Below are positions 25,751 through 34,701 of a DNA stretch of 40,119 nucleotides, in pieces. How positions within the stretch are numbered: position 1 is the stretch's first letter; every line of letters starts with the position of its first letter. The stretch comes from an uncultured Flavobacteriales bacterium (GTDB lineage: Bacteria; Bacteroidota; Bacteroidia; Flavobacteriales_D; JABDKJ01): positions 1-40,119 of the forward strand of contig CALFHF010000152.1 in NCBI GenBank assembly GCA_937875855.1, given 5' to 3'. The notes beneath the pieces are model-generated. The model did no database searches. It had not been told where the DNA came from and was given only the letters and a program-made list of their open reading frames with translations. The translations under genes and the position numbers were made by a program.

Positions 25751-26472
25751 CAGCGTGTGAGTACCACGTAATCTTGAATCAGAACCTTGACAAAGGCCAC
25801 TGGACTCATCTCCTCTGGATCAATCCCTGTGAATAATTTCACACGGTCTATCGCCTCTAAAAAGGCTTCTTTTTGGGCTTCGTTTCTGAATTTAGAATAC
25901 CGGTACAAGCAGGATTTCAGCACCAACATTTCTTTTTCCGATTACTGCCTCACCTGCGCAAAATGAGGCGTATAATTTTCTCTATGCTCTATTTCCAAGA
26001 GCTGACTTAAGACTAGCCCTCAGCACAGCATGAGCCTCACGACCCTTGTGTTAGAAGGGCGACCGCCCAAGCGCTGAGACAGTTCTCCTGAGCTGACGAG
26101 GATCACTACCGTGGAACCAAGTGTCATCCATATTTCCAAGAACCTGAATACCCAGCGAATGATGATATCCAAGAGTTCGGGGGGCTTTCCATCTGCTTGC
26201 AGCACCTTGAGCATCAGTGCCATTTTGCCCACGGGCTGTCCATTATTAAAGAACTCCATGCAAGGCGTATAGAAAATGAAGATGGGAAAAAGCGTGACCA
26301 GATACACCCAGTCAGCATTGATGTTGATGAGCCAAAGGAAGAAAGCCACCAAGAAAATAACAGCACCCATGACAGCTAAGTCTACTATAAACGCCAAGAT
26401 ACGACCCCCAATTCCTGCGAGCTCATACTCTATGCGCACAGCTTAGGTGGTGATGACGTCTATCTTATTCAT
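25750..26472 (-). pseudogene. RDD-family membrane protein gene with three in-frame stop codons
   Basis: From an ATG at 26472 to a TGA at 25750 a single frame (241 codons) encodes an RDD-family protein of normal length without any frameshift, but is interrupted by TAA at codon 10 (26443-26445), TGA at codon 151 (26020-26022) and TAA at codon 177 (25942-25944). Before the first stop it reads MNKIDVITT, after it AVRIEYELAGIGGRILAFIVDL (RDD start with three helices). Between and after the later stops it continues with family-like sequence: LSQLLEIEHRENYTPHFAQVRQ, then SEKEMLVLKSCLYRYSKF and GIDPEEMSPVAFVKVLIQDY. A GTG at 26439 would give a 139-residue truncated product. I read it as a decaying gene. 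Confidence 0.85.
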
Positions 26473-26535
26473 GCAGGGGTTGAATATAATCTAAGGAAAG
26501 CATTGACAAAAACATGAGCATGTCCTTTGTCCATA

Positions 26536-26543
26536 TAGCTTTG
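26536..26543 (+). promoter_or_regulatory. -7 promoter element of the 2-hydroxyacid dehydrogenase gene
   Basis: TAGCTTTG matches TAnnTTTG and ends 4 nt before the ATG at 26548. No -33 TTTG at standard spacing; a TTGACA lies about 30 nt upstream, further than expected. Confidence 0.5.
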
Positions 26544-26547
26544 CAGT

Positions 26548-27480
26548 ATGAAGGTTCTGTTTCTAGACGAAGTACATCCACAAGTGTCCGCTACCTTGAC
26601 AGCCAAGGGCTATGAATGCCTGCATGCTGAGAAAATGGAGGAAACAGAAGTGTTGAAACTGCTTCCTTCAGTGCATGGAATAGTCTTGCGCAGCAGGTAT
26701 CGCATGGATAATGAGTTTTTAAAAAGCGCTGAAAAACTGAAGTGGATCGCGCGCTCAGGTGTGGGTATGGAGAACATAGACGAAGCCTATTGCATGAGCA
26801 GGGGAATAAGCGCCTTCAATGCCGCTGGCGGGAATGCCGATGCCGTAGGAGAGCATGTGATAGGGATGCTCTTGGCCTTGTTCAACAAAATTTCAAGCGG
26901 AGATGCTGAGGTGAGAAAAGGGCTTTGGAGAAGAGAAGCACACCGAGGAATAGAACTTGGAAAAAGGAAAATCGGCATCATAGGATTTGGACATACAGGG
27001 AAGTCATTGGCAAAAAAACTCTCTGGGTTCGGCTGCGAAATCCTCGCCTTTGATAAATATGTGCCCGTGAACATGGAGGGAGTAAAAAGCGCCACTCTTC
27101 AAGAATTAGAAGAGCACTGCGATGTGATATCATTCCATGTTCCATTAACTGAAGAGACAAAGCATTACTTGAATGCAGATTTCATACGTGAAATGAAAAA
27201 CCCTTTCTATCTTGTTAATGCCTCTCGAGGAGCAGTAGCAAGCACAGAAGCCATAGCACAAGGAATAACACAAGGAAAAATCTTGGGCGCTTGCCTAGAC
27301 GTCTTGGAAGAGGAAGACCATAGCCTAGCCTTGAAGGCAGAAGAAAGCCAGGCCTTCAAAGCCCTAAGTACCTCAGAAAAAACCCTCTTCTCTCCCCATG
27401 TAGCTGGCTGGACGTTGGAGAGTTATGAGAAGCTAGCGAAGGTTTTATTGGAGAGAATCAAGGAAGTAGACGGTCATTGA
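26548..27480 (+). CDS. D-isomer 2-hydroxyacid dehydrogenase (phosphoglycerate dehydrogenase-like)
   Basis: NAD-dependent oxidoreductase of 310 residues. The N-terminal half-domain (RSRYRMDNEFLKSAEKLKWIARSGVGMENID) precedes the Rossmann domain with GIIGFGHTGKSLAKKLSGFGCEILAFDKY (about 139-167). Catalytic residues are readable as Arg in NASRGAVAS, an acidic residue region around CLDVLEEE, and His in FSPHVAGWT. The length lacks a C-terminal ACT or regulatory domain, so it is a short SerA-type enzyme; 3-phosphoglycerate oxidation in serine synthesis is likely, but other 2-hydroxyacids cannot be excluded. It stands alone next to the divergent RDD pseudogene. The 145 bp downstream hold no recognised gene. 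Confidence 0.88.
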   Translation: MKVLFLDEVHPQVSATLTAKGYECLHAEKMEETEVLKLLPSVHGIVLRSRYRMDNEFLKSAEKLKWIARSGVGMENIDEAYCMSRGISAFNAAGGNADAVGEHVIGMLLALFNKISSGDAEVRKGLWRREAHRGIELGKRKIGIIGFGHTGKSLAKKLSGFGCEILAFDKYVPVNMEGVKSATLQELEEHCDVISFHVPLTEETKHYLNADFIREMKNPFYLVNASRGAVASTEAIAQGITQGKILGACLDVLEEEDHSLALKAEESQAFKALSTSEKTLFSPHVAGWTLESYEKLAKVLLERIKEVDGH

Positions 27481-27625
27481 GCATTAAACAAGTCTTTTGA
27501 CGTTAATGCCGACATTTCCAAGCATTGACCCTGCATTGTTCTTAAATTGCAAAGCTGCACGGTTCTTGCTGCACATTTTTAGGAACTTTGTACGTTAGAC
27601 AAAGGGCCTACACGCTCAGAAAACA

Positions 27626-30600
27626 ATGACCTCAGGATACGATTTACTCATAGAGAAACTGGATAGCTTTATCCGCAAGTACTATAAGAACCTAGTGCTG
27701 CGTGGTGTACTCTATACTGTTGCGCTCATTGGATTCTTCTTCCTCCTGTTCTCCCTCATGGAGTATTTCGGTCATTTCGGCACGAAGGTGCGTATGGTCT
27801 TGTTCTGGTCTTTCTTGCTCAGCAGCCTGTATATCATTGCACGATTCATAGTCACGCCTTTAGTGAAACTCTATCACCTTGGGAAATTAATCAGCTATGA
27901 ACAAGCCTCGGCTATCATAGGAAAACACTTTGCTGAGGTTCAGGATAAACTCTTGAACACCTTGCAACTGCGCCAGCAAAGCGCAACATCAGGAGCCAGC
28001 CAGGAACTCATAGAAGCGAGCATTGACCAGAAGGCCAATGAACTTAGGCCTGTTCCTTTCAACAATGCCATTGACCTTGGCGAGAACAGGAAGTACCTGA
28101 AATACGCTATTCCACCACTAGCCATCTTGCTCATCATCCTCTTCGCTGCGCCAAGCGTAATCAGAGACAGCACGAAGCGCCTGGTGAGGTATGGAGAAGA
28201 ATTCGTTCCGGAAGCTCCCTTCAAGTTTGACTTGTTAAACGGAGAAGAGTCCATAGCCTCAGGTTCAGATTTAAAGCTTCAAGTGGAATTAAGCGGTGCA
28301 GCCTTTCCTCCCCATGTTCAGATAGAGTTCCAAGGCAACAAGTTCCGCATGGATAAGCAGGACGCCCTGCACTTCGAATATCAGCTCAAGAACGTTCAAG
28401 AAGACATTAGCTTCAGCTTAGAAGCAGATGGTTTTAGGTCAAAGGTGTATACGATTAAGGTACTTCCAAAACCCATATTGAGAGGCTTCCAAGTAGAACT
28501 TGACTACCCTAATTACACGGGTATGAAAGATGAGGTGCTTCGCAATACGGGTGACCTAAGCGTACCTCAAGGAACGCAAGTAAAATGGCAGTTTGACACG
28601 GAGAACACGAAAGAACTGATGATCAGCCTGGGTGATAGCAGCTACAGCACGAAGGGCACAAGCAAGGATCTCTTCAGCTTCACACAGCGCTTGATGAGCA
28701 GCGGTAGATATACCATCAGCACGAAGAACGACTACATGACGGCTCCTGATAGCATCAGTTACAGCATTAACGTTATTCCTGACCTCTATCCTGAGATCAT
28801 GGTGGAGGAACAATCGGATAGCACCAATGATCGCAATCTGTATTTCCGTGGGGAGATCAAGGACGATTATGGCTTCAGCAAATTAGCCTTCAACTATCGC
28901 TTGCTGACCAACCGAAAAGATTCGGTGACCAATAGCGCTCCACAGAGTAAAATATTAAGTCTAGACAGAGGAGCTACTGCCCAAGGATTCTATCATGCAT
29001 GGAGCATGGACGTCTTGAACATCAAAGCAGGTGATGAAGTAGAATATTACTTCGAGGTCTGGGATAATGACGGAGTGCATGGCGCGAAGTCAGCCAGATC
29101 CAAGAAGATGATTTATGTGGCGCCAAGCTCTGAAGAGTTGAAGCAGCAAGAAGAACAAGCCAGCGCTGACATCAAGAAAGACATGGAGAAAAGCATCAAG
29201 GATGCAAAGGATCTTCAGAAAGAAGTGGAGAAGCTCAAGCGCGACTTGATGGACAAGAAAGAGCTGGATTGGCAAGACAAGAAGAAGATTGAAAAACTCC
29301 TTGAAAAGCAGAAGAAGCTAGAGAATCAAGTGCAGGACATTCAGCAGCAGAACGATGAGCGCATGCAGCAGAAGGAGCGCTATGAAACCATGGATGAGAA
29401 TCTTATGGAGAAGCAACAGAAACTTCAAGAACTGTTCAATCAGGTACTGAACGAGGAGATGAAGCAGATGTACCGTGAGATGGAAAAACTGATGCAGGAA
29501 ATGGATCAGGACAAGCTCAGGGAGCAACTAGAGAAGATGGAGTTAAGCCATGAAGACATAGAAGCTGAGTTGGACAGAAATCTGGAATTGTTCAAGCAGA
29601 TGGAGTTTGAGCAGAAGGCTGAGCAGATTAAAGAGAAGCTGGATGAGTTGCAGAAAAAGCAAGATGATCTTGCCAAAGAGACGGAGAACAAAGAGAAGAG
29701 CGAAGAAGAGCTGAAGAAGGAGCAGGACGAGTTGAATAAGGAATTCGATGAGGTTCAGAAGGAGATGGACGAGCTTGAGAAGCTCAATGAAGAACTAGAA
29801 GAGAAGAATAACATGGACATGATGGGCTTGGAAGAGCAGATCAAGGAGGACATGAAAGAGAGCAGCGACCAGCTCGAGAAAAAGCAGAATTCAAAGGCCA
29901 GCGAAAGTCAGAAATCAGCCTCTGAAAAGATGCAGCAGATGTCCCAGATGATGGACGCAATGGCCGGTGGCGGAGGAAGTGAAGCCCAGCAGGAAGACTT
30001 AGACGCGTTGCGTGCATTGCTTGAAAACGTCATTGAGCTCTCCTTTGACCAAGAAGAAGTGATGGAGAACCTGAAAAGAGTAGATCAGGGCGACCCTAAG
30101 TACTTGGACTATGCCAAGACTCAGCGAAAATTAAAAGACGATGCAGAGATCATCAAGGACTCTTTGAGGGCATTGAGCAAGCGTGTAATCCAGATTCAGC
30201 CTATCGTGAATAAGGAGATTAATGCCATCAATGCCAACATGGATGGATCCATCGCTGATTTGGCCGAGCGCAGAACTCCTGAGGCTTCGGTGAAACAACA
30301 ATTAGTGATGACTTCGCTAAATAATCTTGCACTGCTACTTGATGAAGCATTGCAACAGATGATGCAGGCTATGGCTAACTCTATGCCTGGATCAGGGAAC
30401 TGTGAGAAGCCAGGAGGAAAAGGAAAAGGGAAACCTAAGGACGGAAATATGAGTAAGATGCAGAAGGCACTCTCTGATCGCATCGAGCAATTACAGAAAG
30501 GAATGAACCCTGGCGGTAAGGCAGGGCCAGGAAGATTCGGGATGAGTGAAGAGCTCGCCCGCACAGCCGCTGAGCAAGGCGCAATAAGAAGAGAGTTAGA

Positions 30601-30979
30601 ACGACTCTCCCAAGAAATGAACAAGGATGGGAGCGGAAATGGAAACCAATTGAAGGAGATAGCGAAGGATATGGAGGAGAACGAGAAGGACTTGGTGAAC
30701 ATGAATGTGACCAAGAAGACCTTGGAACGACAGCAAGACATCTTGACCCGCCTCTTGCAAAATGAGAAAGCCGAGCGAGAACGAGAGCAAGACAACAAAA
30801 GAAAATCTACCGAGGCCCTTAGCTACGAACTAAGCTCTCCTGAGAACTTCTTCGAGTATCAGAAGGCCAAAGCCAAAGAGGTAGAGCTTTTACGAACAGT
30901 CTCTCCTTCATTGAAGCCATATTATAGAAATAAGGTCAATGAATATTTCCTTAATTTCGATGCACCTGTAAAGAACTGA
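27626..30979 (+). CDS. DUF4175-family membrane and coiled-coil protein
   Basis: Very long (1117 residues) conserved Bacteroidota protein of unknown function. Three N-terminal transmembrane helices lie at about 22-45, 53-77 and 157-176. A beta-rich, probably periplasmic region (about 200-490) follows, and then an extensive coiled coil (about 500-790) dominated by Glu, Lys and Gln heptads with a Met-rich stretch, a Gly-Gly-Gly-Ser linker near 788, and a Gly/Lys-rich tail around 925-945 (KPGGKGKGKPKDGN). Such architecture suggests a structural or scaffold role at the membrane. It is followed by an ATPase and ybeY with 2-bp and 1-bp spacing, which fits an operon. Confidence 0.82.
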   Translation: MTSGYDLLIEKLDSFIRKYYKNLVLRGVLYTVALIGFFFLLFSLMEYFGHFGTKVRMVLFWSFLLSSLYIIARFIVTPLVKLYHLGKLISYEQASAIIGKHFAEVQDKLLNTLQLRQQSATSGASQELIEASIDQKANELRPVPFNNAIDLGENRKYLKYAIPPLAILLIILFAAPSVIRDSTKRLVRYGEEFVPEAPFKFDLLNGEESIASGSDLKLQVELSGAAFPPHVQIEFQGNKFRMDKQDALHFEYQLKNVQEDISFSLEADGFRSKVYTIKVLPKPILRGFQVELDYPNYTGMKDEVLRNTGDLSVPQGTQVKWQFDTENTKELMISLGDSSYSTKGTSKDLFSFTQRLMSSGRYTISTKNDYMTAPDSISYSINVIPDLYPEIMVEEQSDSTNDRNLYFRGEIKDDYGFSKLAFNYRLLTNRKDSVTNSAPQSKILSLDRGATAQGFYHAWSMDVLNIKAGDEVEYYFEVWDNDGVHGAKSARSKKMIYVAPSSEELKQQEEQASADIKKDMEKSIKDAKDLQKEVEKLKRDLMDKKELDWQDKKKIEKLLEKQKKLENQVQDIQQQNDERMQQKERYETMDENLMEKQQKLQELFNQVLNEEMKQMYREMEKLMQEMDQDKLREQLEKMELSHEDIEAELDRNLELFKQMEFEQKAEQIKEKLDELQKKQDDLAKETENKEKSEEELKKEQDELNKEFDEVQKEMDELEKLNEELEEKNNMDMMGLEEQIKEDMKESSDQLEKKQNSKASESQKSASEKMQQMSQMMDAMAGGGGSEAQQEDLDALRALLENVIELSFDQEEVMENLKRVDQGDPKYLDYAKTQRKLKDDAEIIKDSLRALSKRVIQIQPIVNKEINAINANMDGSIADLAERRTPEASVKQQLVMTSLNNLALLLDEALQQMMQAMANSMPGSGNCEKPGGKGKGKPKDGNMSKMQKALSDRIEQLQKGMNPGGKAGPGRFGMSEELARTAAEQGAIRRELERLSQEMNKDGSGNGNQLKEIAKDMEENEKDLVNMNVTKKTLERQQDILTRLLQNEKAEREREQDNKRKSTEALSYELSSPENFFEYQKAKAKEVELLRTVSPSLKPYYRNKVNEYFLNFDAPVKN

Positions 30980-30981
30980 TT

Positions 30982-31416
30982 ATGGCCGTGGTCTTTGAAG
31001 AAAGAAAGCTAGTATTTGCATCACAAATAGACAACATCAACATCGTAGAACGTATGGTGGATGAAATTTGTGATGAATTCCGCGTAGGAGAAGAGAACTA
31101 TGGAAACATACTTATCTCCCTGACCGAGGCGGTGAATAACGCCATCACGCATGGCAATAGAAGGAACCCCGATAAGACGGTTCATCTCACCTTTATTCCT
31201 ACTCCTACTGACCTCACTTTTATCATAGAAGACGAAGGCCCAGGATTCGATTACGCGAACCTTCCTGACCCTACTGCACCAGAGAACATAGAAATGCCGA
31301 ATGGCCGTGGAGTGTTCTTAATGCAACACCTAGCTGATGAAGTTATTTTCGATGAGACGGGATCACGTGTTGAATTGAAGTTCAAGCACACCGCTCCTGT
31401 AGCGACCCTATCGTAA
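30982..31416 (+). CDS. RsbW/SpoIIAB-like histidine-kinase-fold ATP-binding protein
   Basis: Cytoplasmic GHKL ATPase of 144 residues resembling serine-protein kinase anti-sigma factors. The N box (LISLTEAVNNAITHGNRRN), the G1 box (IIEDEGPGFDYANLPDP) and the G2 region (GRGVFLMQHLADEV) are all visible. In Gram-positives such proteins bind and phosphorylate anti-anti-sigma factors; no STAS partner or sigma factor gene is present here, so the substrate is unknown. The stop overlaps the next start region (the ybeY ATG begins at the last base of its stop codon), so the two are tightly coupled. Confidence 0.85.
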   Translation: MAVVFEERKLVFASQIDNINIVERMVDEICDEFRVGEENYGNILISLTEAVNNAITHGNRRNPDKTVHLTFIPTPTDLTFIIEDEGPGFDYANLPDPTAPENIEMPNGRGVFLMQHLADEVIFDETGSRVELKFKHTAPVATLS

Positions 31417-31835
31417 TGGCTCCTGCAGTTCAAATCCATTATATGGATATTGAACCCCTATCCCTTCATGCTCAGATGCTAGAGACGTGGTTCAAGCGCA
31501 TATGCATTGAAGAATCCTTTATCCTTTCACGAATCACCCTTCATTTCTGTTCTGACGAAGAGCTGCTTAGAATGAACAATGAGCATCTTCAACATGATTT
31601 CTATACCGACATCATCACCTTTGATTATTCTAAACACCCTATTATTAAAGGAGAATTATACATCTCTGTGGATAGGGTCAAAGAGAATGCTGAGCAACTT
31701 CAGATAACAAGTGTACAGGAGCTGCATCGCATGATGGCCCATGGCCTACTGCACCTGATGGGCTATGGAGATAAGAGCAAGGAAGAAAGCGCTGTGATGC
31801 GGGAGAAGGAGGACTGGGCACTGAGCCTTCGCTAA
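31416..31835 (+). CDS. ybeY: Endoribonuclease YbeY (16S rRNA maturation)
   Basis: Single-strand-specific metal-dependent endoribonuclease involved in 16S rRNA 3'-end processing and ribosome quality control. The 139-residue product has the UPF0054 motif MAHGLLHLMGYGDKSKEE near residue 108, where two histidines are in place and the third zinc ligand position is part of GDK rather than the DH seen in E. coli; this variation occurs in Bacteroidota. ILSRITLHFCSDEELLRMNNEHLQHDFYTDIITFDY is also typical. It belongs to the DUF4175-ATPase cluster. Confidence 0.9.
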   Translation: MAPAVQIHYMDIEPLSLHAQMLETWFKRICIEESFILSRITLHFCSDEELLRMNNEHLQHDFYTDIITFDYSKHPIIKGELYISVDRVKENAEQLQITSVQELHRMMAHGLLHLMGYGDKSKEESAVMREKEDWALSLR

Positions 31836-31885
31836 ATAACGGCTTACCGGGCCTTCTGAAAACACGAAGCACTATCTTCAGCCCA

Positions 31886-33745
31886 TTGAAAAACACATTG
31901 AATCATGTCATTCTGCTCCTGAAGAGACTAGGGTTCATCCTCTTGCTCTACTTCTTATGCCGTGTGCTTTTCTTAATTTCTAACTATTCATATTTCGAGT
32001 CAGCGGCATTGTTAAAAGCCTTTTTAGGCGGCCTTCGCTTCGACTTGAGCGCCATTGCCTTGATTAATAGTCCCTTTATTTTATTGAGTCTAGTTCCGCA
32101 TCCTTGGTTAGGAAAGAAGGGGTATCAACGTTTCCTTTTGTCACTTATGATCTTGCTCAATTTACCAGGCATACTCATGAACCTCATCGATATGGAGTAT
32201 TTCAAATTCACATCCCAGCGCTCTTCCAGTGAGTTCTTTGATATGATCCTTCTAGGAGATGATTTCTTAAAACTACTCCCCGATTATCTGCTTGATTACT
32301 GGTATCTTTTATTGGCTTTTTTGGCGCTAGCGTTTTTAATGATCCGCTATGTGACGCGTGCAGAATTCCCTCAGTTAGCAGGAGAAAAGACTCATTATCT
32401 CTGGCACTCTTTGGCAGTCATACTCTTCGCTGGGCTTATCGTTCTCACCTTCAGAGGAGGCTTCCAGCTCAGGCCCATGAACAACCTAAGCGCTATGGCC
32501 TATGGACGCCCACAAGACGTGCCGCTTATTCTGAATACACCCTTTACCATCATCTCCTCCGTAGGAAAAGATCACCTTGATAGGGCTACCTATTTTGATG
32601 AAAAAGAACTGGATATTATTTACTCCCCAGTTCATCACTTGCCCGGAAGAATCTCAGAAAAGAAGAATGTCTTCATCTTGATTATGGAAAGCTTCAGCAC
32701 TGAATATGTTGGCCAAAGAAATGAGAAAGGAATTCAGTTCACTCCATTTATAGATTCCATAGCTCAGGTTTCACAGACCTTTGAGTTCACCTATGCGAAT
32801 GGGCGCAGATCATTAGAAGCGCTTCCATCTATCATGGCGGGCCTTCCTATGTTGATGAAGGATCCATTCATCACATCCTCCTACGCAGGAAACAGCCTTG
32901 ATGGTATCCCCAGGATATTAGCTCGTCACGGATATAGCTCCAGCTTTTTTCATGGTTGTACCATTGGCTCTATGGCCTTTGATACATTCTGTGCATCTGC
33001 AGGTTTTGACACATACTACGGCATGGAAGACTATCCTGACCAGAAGGACTATGACGGAGCCTGGGGAATATTCGATGGGCCATTTTTCAATTTTGCCTAC
33101 GAAAAAATCAAGCTCATGCCTGAGCCGTTCATAGCTTCCATCTTCAGCATCTCCTCACATCATCCGTATGCTATTCCTGAGGGGCAAGAAGAACAGTATT
33201 CAGACTTTGAAGATGGACTAGGAAGGACAGTGAGGTATTCAGATCAGGCATTGAAGGATTTCTTTGCCAATATAAAGCAGCATGACTTCTTCAAGCGAAG
33301 CATATTCATCATCACGGCTGATCATATACCAAATACGGAGAATCCCGCATTCAGAACTCCGCTTGGCGCGTATTCAGTGCCCATTGTCATCTACGATCCA
33401 TCAGAGAATTTTGAGTCCTCGTGCCGCATTGCTCAACATATTGACATACAACCTACGCTGATAGATTATTTGGGGCTGAAAGAGAACTTCATAGGTTTTG
33501 GAAAGAGCTTATACCGCAGTGATGAGAACTGGGCGGTAGAGTATCATAACGAAGTATATTTCCTCCGAAAAGACAACCTGATGATTCGGTATGACGGAGA
33601 GAATATTGTGAGCTTCGAGGATGTTATGGACCCCACAGCGACCATGGATACTGAGATGGAGACGAAGTTGCTCATCAAGCTTAAAGCCATCATACAGCAA
33701 TTCACGAATCGCATGATTGATAATAAACTCAGCGGTGGAGAATAA
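31886..33745 (+). CDS. LTA-synthase-family phosphotransferase (sulfatase fold)
   Basis: Integral membrane enzyme of 619 residues. Five hydrophobic segments occur in residues 1-225, followed by a large extracytoplasmic alkaline-phosphatase-like domain. Metal-binding residues are readable: Glu268 in LIMESFSTEYVG, and Asp479/His480 in ITADHIPN. The nucleophile region reads ANGRRSLEALPSI, with Ser309 in the position where Gram-positive LTA synthases have Thr. SISSHHPYAIPE is also conserved. In Gram-negatives such proteins transfer phosphoglycerol or phosphoethanolamine to envelope glycans or glucans; the acceptor is unknown. The start is a TTG; no in-frame ATG is nearby. The neighbouring gene for a lipid kinase overlaps its end. 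Confidence 0.83.
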   Translation: MKNTLNHVILLLKRLGFILLLYFLCRVLFLISNYSYFESAALLKAFLGGLRFDLSAIALINSPFILLSLVPHPWLGKKGYQRFLLSLMILLNLPGILMNLIDMEYFKFTSQRSSSEFFDMILLGDDFLKLLPDYLLDYWYLLLAFLALAFLMIRYVTRAEFPQLAGEKTHYLWHSLAVILFAGLIVLTFRGGFQLRPMNNLSAMAYGRPQDVPLILNTPFTIISSVGKDHLDRATYFDEKELDIIYSPVHHLPGRISEKKNVFILIMESFSTEYVGQRNEKGIQFTPFIDSIAQVSQTFEFTYANGRRSLEALPSIMAGLPMLMKDPFITSSYAGNSLDGIPRILARHGYSSSFFHGCTIGSMAFDTFCASAGFDTYYGMEDYPDQKDYDGAWGIFDGPFFNFAYEKIKLMPEPFIASIFSISSHHPYAIPEGQEEQYSDFEDGLGRTVRYSDQALKDFFANIKQHDFFKRSIFIITADHIPNTENPAFRTPLGAYSVPIVIYDPSENFESSCRIAQHIDIQPTLIDYLGLKENFIGFGKSLYRSDENWAVEYHNEVYFLRKDNLMIRYDGENIVSFEDVMDPTATMDTEMETKLLIKLKAIIQQFTNRMIDNKLSGGE

Positions 33746-34604
33746 GATTAAAATACGCTTCATCTTGAACCCCTTCTCGGGCATAGGAAAAAAGAACAAG
33801 CTACCCAGGATCTTGAACGAGGAACTGGATAAGAGCAGGTTCGAGTATGACCTATGTTATACCAAAGGAGAAGGACACGCAGCTCAGCTTGCTCAAGAAG
33901 CCGTGGACCAGAAATTTCATGCCGTGGTGGCTATAGGAGGAGATGGGTCTATCAACGAGATAGGGAGCAGATTAATAGGCACTGATTTATGCCTAGGAAT
34001 CATCCCGGGAGGGAGCGGAAATGGAATAGCACGAAGCCTGGGGGTAGAATTGAACACCCGCAAGGCACTGGCCAGAATAAACTGCTTTGACAAGGCCCTA
34101 ATCGACACAGGGATAATCGCTAATAAGCCTTTTATAGGAATAGCTGGACTGGGGTTTGATGCCTTGATAGGGCAGAGGTTTCAACGCAGAAAACTGCGCG
34201 GCATGCTGAGTTATGGATATCTGATTATCAAAGAATGGGGAAGTTTCAGTCCCTTTGAATTCAGCATTGAAGGGCAGGTAGAGCGTAAAGAAACCTTCGT
34301 ATTAGCCTTTGCTAACACTACGCAATACGGGAATAATGCAGTCATAGCTCCCTTAGCCGAGTTCCAAGATGGACAATTAGAGTTGGTCTGCATCAGTGAA
34401 CTTAAGCTGAGAAGGATTCCAGAGATGGTCTTGCGGCTTTTCTCTAAGACATTAGATCAATCAGCACATGTGCAGACTATAGGATTCAAAGAAGTCACGG
34501 TGAAGCACAGCGCAAATTTCGCGCATGTAGACGGGGAACCTTTTGAAGTAGGGCCGGAGGTAAGCGTGAAGATTCGCCCTAAGAGTCTATGGGTATTGAA
34601 ATAG
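33735..34604 (+). CDS. Diacylglycerol kinase-like lipid kinase
   Basis: DAGK/YegS-type lipid kinase of 289 residues: ATP-binding GGDGSINEIGSRL (GGDG at 68-71), IIPGGSGNGIARSLG, and a C-terminal lid ending VDGEPFEVGPEVSVKIRPKSL. I chose the GTG at 33735 (MENKIKIRFILNP); a TTG at 33717 is an alternative. It overlaps the end of the LTA-synthase-like gene by 11 bp. Because phosphoglycerol transfer releases diacylglycerol, a lipid kinase that recycles it would make metabolic sense beside that gene; this link is inferred from context. No transmembrane segments are seen. Confidence 0.85.
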   Translation: MENKIKIRFILNPFSGIGKKNKLPRILNEELDKSRFEYDLCYTKGEGHAAQLAQEAVDQKFHAVVAIGGDGSINEIGSRLIGTDLCLGIIPGGSGNGIARSLGVELNTRKALARINCFDKALIDTGIIANKPFIGIAGLGFDALIGQRFQRRKLRGMLSYGYLIIKEWGSFSPFEFSIEGQVERKETFVLAFANTTQYGNNAVIAPLAEFQDGQLELVCISELKLRRIPEMVLRLFSKTLDQSAHVQTIGFKEVTVKHSANFAHVDGEPFEVGPEVSVKIRPKSLWVLK

Positions 34605-34701
34605 AATCAACAGAAGATTTTCAGTAATCAGGCGTTAACAAGCCTTAACCACATCACCCCAGAGCTGGGTGCTTAAATATGTATTTTCGCAGGCATCGCT
34701 T

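Noticed and set aside
34656-34670. CCCAG/CTGGG inverted repeat before ftsX as a terminator or riboswitch
   Set aside because: The stem is 5 bp with a 2-nt loop, no T-run follows, and no riboswitch consensus is recognisable.
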